A stretch of 64,000 nt of DNA from Candidatus Saccharimonadota bacterium (GTDB lineage Bacteria > Patescibacteriota > Saccharimonadia > Saccharimonadales > Saccharimonadaceae). Within the stretch, counting starts at the first letter, position 1. Every line of letters begins with the position of its first letter. Positions 61,012 to 64,000 of the stretch are shown piece after piece. The stretch lies in NCBI GenBank assembly GCA_017480095.1, contig JAFVBG010000002.1, positions 67,728 to 131,727 of the forward strand, written 5' to 3'. The notes under the pieces were generated by a model that saw only the letters and a list, made by a program, of their open reading frames with translations, made no database searches and was not told where the DNA came from. The translations under genes and the position numbers were made by a program.

Positions 61012-61908
61012 ATGAAGAAGATTCTGGCGGTTTCGGGCGGGGTGGATTCGATGGTGTTACTTCACACGTTTCGCAACGAGTCAGATGTCGTGGTAGCACA
61101 TTTTGACCACGGCACGCGCCCAAGCTCAAAAGCCGATGCAGAGTTTGTGCGAAAAATTGCAGAATCCTATGGTTTACCGTTTTTCTTGGGAAGTGCGAAG
61201 CTGGGCCCAAATGTTTCTGAAGAACAGGCTCGTATATCACGGTATGAGTTTTTTGAAGATTTAGCGCGAAAGCTAGACGGTGAGATTTATACGGCTCACC
61301 ATGCCGATGATTTAATTGAGACGATGGTCATCAATATCATCCGCGGAACTGGTTGGCGAGGCTTGGCACCGTTTTCGAGGCAGAATGTGCATCGACCGTT
61401 TTTAGAGGGTGAAACACCTCTGTTTCGGAAGGACATTTATCAATATGCCTCGCAGCATGGATTAAGTTTTCGTTTTGACCCGACCAATGCCGAGGACAAA
61501 TATCTACGCAACCGAGTGCGAGAAAAACTGATGAACCTACCATTCGATGCAAAACTTGAGTTGATAAAAATATATCACCAGATGAATAATTTGCGCATGG
61601 AGATTGATACGGAGATTTCGGAGATTTTGGCAACTTACTCTCAAAAAGATGGGTTTTACAAGTATGACCGAACGATATTCATGAACCTTGAAGATGCTAC
61701 TGCGCTAGAAATCCTACGTGCAATCTTGGCGCGTGAAGATATTTCTGCCACCCGGCCACAACTGCACGATTTTTTGAAAGCCATCCAAAACTACTCGGCC
61801 GGTCGGAAGTTTAATCTGCCAAAAGACCAGTTCGCCAAAATCGGCACACGTGAGTTTTGGGTTATTACTATGCCTGCGGACGGGTCGCGAAATCATAAAG
61901 TGCATTGA
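61012..61908 (+). CDS. tilS: tRNA(Ile)-lysidine synthase, short form
   Basis: Modifies C34 of tRNA-Ile(CAU) to lysidine. PP-loop ATP motif AVSGGVDSMVLLH at residues 5-17; AHFDHGTRPSS and TAHHADDLIETMVINIIRGTGWRGL are catalytic. 298 aa: the full C-terminal substrate-binding domains of long TilS (about 430 aa) are reduced. TATAAT lies 8 nt before ATG. Its 3' end overlaps the convergent kinase gene by 41 bases. Confidence 0.92.
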   Translation: MKKILAVSGGVDSMVLLHTFRNESDVVVAHFDHGTRPSSKADAEFVRKIAESYGLPFFLGSAKLGPNVSEEQARISRYEFFEDLARKLDGEIYTAHHADDLIETMVINIIRGTGWRGLAPFSRQNVHRPFLEGETPLFRKDIYQYASQHGLSFRFDPTNAEDKYLRNRVREKLMNLPFDAKLELIKIYHQMNNLRMEIDTEISEILATYSQKDGFYKYDRTIFMNLEDATALEILRAILAREDISATRPQLHDFLKAIQNYSAGRKFNLPKDQFAKIGTREFWVITMPADGSRNHKVH

Positions 61909-62506
61909 TGACATTCGTCACTACGACTTCGCGTGGGGCGTCGGCATTGACTGGTAAGAGCAGGCCGAGGCTCTTATAATGTTGTAAAACTGGCATAGTT
62001 TTCAGGCGGAACTCTTCGCAGCGCTGCTTAAAAATCTCGATTTTCGAGTCGTCCTTGCGCGCTTCACCTGGCACGCCGATACGAGCGCCGTTGTCATGCG
62101 CTTCATGCCAGCGTTGCTCGACGTCGGCCTCGGAGATGTTTAATAATACCGCGGCGCGAATCGGGTGGCTGTACGCCTGAGCATTCTCAATCACGGCGTT
62201 TTCTTCGCCACTCCAACGCCCGACACTAGAGAGAATCAGTGGCAACCCCCGCAAATCTTCTCGCCCAAAATACGGCAACACCCACTCATAAAACACGTCA
62301 GAAGGAATCAGATTCCCCTGTTCGCTATAATGACTCCTAGTCTCGGCTTCCATCGCACGGATAATCATACCTGACGAGAGCAGACGAGCGCCCAAAATCT
62401 CCGCCAGAGTAGTGCCGACGGTGTCTTTTCCGCTCATTGGGAGACCGAAAATATTAATACTGCCTGTACCTAACCAATTTTTGATGACTTCAACTTTTTC
62501 TTCCAT
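61868..62506 (-). CDS. Adenylate kinase-like nucleoside kinase
   Basis: P-loop NMP-kinase: INIFGLPMSGKDTVGTTLA carries the nucleotide loop (with Met-Ser-Gly-Lys); SSGMIIRAMEAETR and the LID-side DNGARIGVPGEARKDDS follow. 213 aa matches short adenylate kinases, but the usual GxPGSGKGT loop and zinc LID are altered, so the substrate is uncertain; the canonical adk may lie elsewhere. Start 62506 is chosen as TATAAT lies 7 nt upstream; the longer frame crosses it. Confidence 0.78.
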   Translation of the reverse strand: MEEKVEVIKNWLGTGSINIFGLPMSGKDTVGTTLAEILGARLLSSGMIIRAMEAETRSHYSEQGNLIPSDVFYEWVLPYFGREDLRGLPLILSSVGRWSGEENAVIENAQAYSHPIRAAVLLNISEADVEQRWHEAHDNGARIGVPGEARKDDSKIEIFKQRCEEFRLKTMPVLQHYKSLGLLLPVNADAPREVVVTNVINALYDFATRPQA

Positions 62507-62544
62507 TATGAATATTATAGCATACTCCAGTAAAATAGGGTAGT

Positions 62545-62571
62545 CTGGCACTCTTGACTTTTGAGTGCTAG
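62545..62571. promoter_or_regulatory. CIRCE operator upstream of hrcA
   Basis: CTGGCACTC, 9 nt, GAGTGCTAG: an inverted repeat matching CIRCE at most positions. The -35 TTGACT (62554-62559) lies in its spacer, so bound HrcA would block RNA polymerase. Confidence 0.9.
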
Positions 62572-62582
62572 TCCTCTATAAT
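62554..62582 (+). promoter_or_regulatory. hrcA promoter, leaderless type
   Basis: TTGACT, 17 nt, TATAAT (62577-62582), then AAGGGGT and ATG at 62590. Confidence 0.8.
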
Positions 62583-62589
62583 AAGGGGT

Positions 62590-63378
62590 ATGGAACTCAC
62601 GAAACGGCAAAAAGATATATTATTTGCAATTATTGAGGAATACGCTGAAGTGGCGACCCCGGTGGGGAGCGTGACTTTGGCGAAGCTCTTTGATGTGTCT
62701 TCCGCCACCATTCGCGCGGAGATGGGGCGACTGGAAGAACTGGGACTGATTACTCACCCGCACACTTCGGCTGGGCGCATCCCGACCGATGCGGGCTATC
62801 GGCTTTATGTTAATTCCCAGATGGAGAACACCGACAATCCGTCCGAACGAATTCCGCATGAGTTACCGACTGGAGAATCTGCTGGCGAGCGCCTAGTCAA
62901 TCCCGCCAGATTATTGCAAGATCCGTTCCTAGAGAAGATTGACCGTCTATTCAATGCGCGAGTAGTTTCTCAAAATAAAGCCGACATCGCAATTCGCGGA
63001 GCAGTCGATTCCCTGGTGGAGCTGACTGGCAACTTGGGTCTCGCGACTATCGGTAGCCAACTATACTTGGCTGGTATTTCGCATCTGTTTATGCAGCCAG
63101 AGTTTCTTAATCACGAACGAGTGCAGGCGGTAGCAAAGCTGCTAGACAACTTGGAACCGTGGCTCCGAGAGACGGCGCCGGGGGAGCCACTCAATATCTT
63201 CATTGGTTCAGAAAACCCGATTGGCAAATCGGCAGAAATGTCGCTGATTATCAGCAAGTTCCACAGTCCGTTTTCAGATAATAGCTATATCGGTGTACTG
63301 GGTCCAACTCGGCAGAATTATAGTCGCGTGATGGCACTAGTGCGTAGGGCGGGAGAAATGTTGGAGGATAACTTATGA
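62590..63378 (+). CDS. hrcA: Heat-inducible transcription repressor HrcA
   Basis: Repressor of the chaperone genes. N-terminal winged helix (about 1-75: ELTKRQKDILFAIIEEY, SATIRAEMGRLEELGLI, then HTSAGRIPTDAGYRLYV), followed by the GAF-like and dimerisation part (about 90-255, ending GPTRQNYSRVMALVRRAGEML). 262 aa, shorter than the usual 340. Its own promoter carries CIRCE (autoregulation), and a second CIRCE precedes clpC. It overlaps grpE by 4 bases. Confidence 0.95.
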   Translation: MELTKRQKDILFAIIEEYAEVATPVGSVTLAKLFDVSSATIRAEMGRLEELGLITHPHTSAGRIPTDAGYRLYVNSQMENTDNPSERIPHELPTGESAGERLVNPARLLQDPFLEKIDRLFNARVVSQNKADIAIRGAVDSLVELTGNLGLATIGSQLYLAGISHLFMQPEFLNHERVQAVAKLLDNLEPWLRETAPGEPLNIFIGSENPIGKSAEMSLIISKFHSPFSDNSYIGVLGPTRQNYSRVMALVRRAGEMLEDNL

Positions 63379-63854
63379 GCGTAATCAAGAAAAAACCAGA
63401 AGATAATACCCCTGAAGAGCCGAAAGTCGCGCCAGAGGTGGCGGAATTGACCGCAAAAAACACCGAGCTACTAAACGATTTGCAACGGACGCGAGCGGAT
63501 TTTGAAAACTATCGCAAACAGATGGATTTGCAAAAAGCTCAGATGGCAGATTATGCCAGATTTGAAACCGTGAAGAAGATTCTACCTCTGGTAGATGATT
63601 TTGATCGCGCCATCAAGGTCTATCCAGAGCAACTGGGGGCACTGGCAAAGAATTTCGATAAAATCATGGGCGAGCTGAAGCTAGAGCGGATTAATTCCGA
63701 GCCAGGCACGGAGTTTGACCCAGAGCAGCATAATGCCGTGATGATGGAAGAAGGCGAAGGCTCGACCGAAGTAATCGCCGAGAGTTTGCAGACTGGCTAC
63801 AAATACGAAGGCACAGTGATTAAGCCAGCCATGGTGAAAGTAACTACTAAATAA
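63375..63854 (+). CDS. grpE: Nucleotide exchange factor GrpE
   Basis: Cochaperone releasing ADP from DnaK. A disordered Glu/Pro-rich start, coiled coil (about 25-80, [20 protein letters not shown]) and the C-terminal beta domain with [16 protein letters not shown] and [19 protein letters not shown]. 159 aa is within range. Coupled to hrcA by an ATGA overlap; dnaK is not next, since a thioredoxin gene follows. Confidence 0.95.
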   Translation: MSVIKKKPEDNTPEEPKVAPEVAELTAKNTELLNDLQRTRADFENYRKQMDLQKAQMADYARFETVKKILPLVDDFDRAIKVYPEQLGALAKNFDKIMGELKLERINSEPGTEFDPEQHNAVMMEEGEGSTEVIAESLQTGYKYEGTVIKPAMVKVTTK

Positions 63855-63860
63855 ATAAAG

Positions 63861-63879
63861 TGTTGTATTTTTTACAACA
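63861..63879 (+). other. Hairpin between grpE and trx
   Basis: TGTTGTA and TACAACA pair around TTTTT, just before GGAAGGAG of the thioredoxin gene. It may affect stability or partial termination. Confidence 0.5.
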
Positions 63880-63892
63880 GGAAGGAGATTTG

Positions 63893-64000
63893 ATGAGCGT
63901 AACCGAAATTACGAGCGCAGAAGAGTTTAGAAAAGTAGTCTTGGAGAGCCAAACCCCTGTCGTGGTGGATTTTAACGCCGATTGGTGCGGACCATGCCAG
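63893..64000 (+). CDS. trxA: Thioredoxin (5' part, cut by window end)
   Basis: The first 36 codons read [19 protein letters not shown] and [13 protein letters not shown], the thioredoxin active site, before the sequence ends. AAGGAG lies 6 nt upstream. Likely co-transcribed with hrcA and grpE and perhaps electron donor to the glutathione peroxidase-type enzyme at 52240. Confidence 0.92.
   Translation, partial: MSVTEITSAEEFRKVVLESQTPVVVDFNADWCGPCQ

Noticed and set aside
1-64000. Recoding of TGA as glycine or tryptophan
   Set aside because: TGA ends several conserved genes at overlapping ATGA junctions (sufB/sufD/sufS, hrcA/grpE), so it is a normal stop here.

Overview
The window looks like part of a chromosome from a small-genome Patescibacteria/CPR bacterium, most likely Candidatus Saccharibacteria (TM7). 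This is inferred from gene content: compact versions of PGK, FolD and TilS, a type IV pilin-like protein, a very large VirB6/TrbL-like membrane protein, Gram-positive style HrcA/CIRCE heat-shock control and a standard genetic code. No 16S gene is present to prove it. Many genes have a TATAAT-like -10 box only 5-8 nt before the start codon, so leaderless mRNAs appear common.

Layout. 1-5.7 kb: FKBP-type isomerase, exonuclease I, a VTC / DUF4956 / Cthe_2159-type surface cluster, and an SH3-like membrane protein behind a strong promoter with a folded leader. 5.8-18.9 kb (mostly minus strand): aspS, a DsbA-like protein, a CBS protein, ruvB, a PH-domain protein, a pilin, a hairpin-rich candidate ncRNA, ruvA, ruvC, radA, clpP, a membrane HExxH protein and clpC with CIRCE. 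18.9-36.6 kb: an AT-richer accessory island with an RloA/RloB (AbiL-like) pair, a Cas2/SinR-like small protein behind a structured leader, a PD-(D/E)XK-like nuclease, three paralogous secreted proteins arranged around a truncated serine recombinase with 132-bp perfect inverted repeats, and a type I restriction operon (half-HsdS, HsdM, KilA-N protein, zinc-hook AAA ATPase, HsdS, HsdR, YgjP-like protein). 36.6-42.4 kb: a translationally coupled suf operon (sufC-B-D-S-U) led by a CmpB-like membrane protein. 42.4-53 kb: RNase J, pgk, pyk, murB, folD, a membrane-anchored double-AAA Clp-like ATPase with a membrane partner, glutathione peroxidase and tRNA-Arg(CCG). 53-59 kb: VirB6/TrbL-like protein and a membrane-anchored partner. 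59-64 kb: lepA, tilS, an adenylate-kinase-like gene and hrcA-grpE-trx (cut by the window end).

The most unusual signal is a family of palindromic elements, five copies starting GGGTCCTGCC and ending GTCACCC. Four lie inside coding sequences (ruvC, sufD, sufB, sufC) as in-frame additions of about 28-43 codons. Their stems differ between copies but stay complementary within each copy. A separate 120-bp palindromic insert sits in frame inside lepA. They resemble, by analogy only, the protein-coding palindromic elements of Rickettsia. The invertible surface-protein locus, the candidate ncRNA at 11.28-11.65 kb and the structured leader before the Cas2-like gene are the other main leads.
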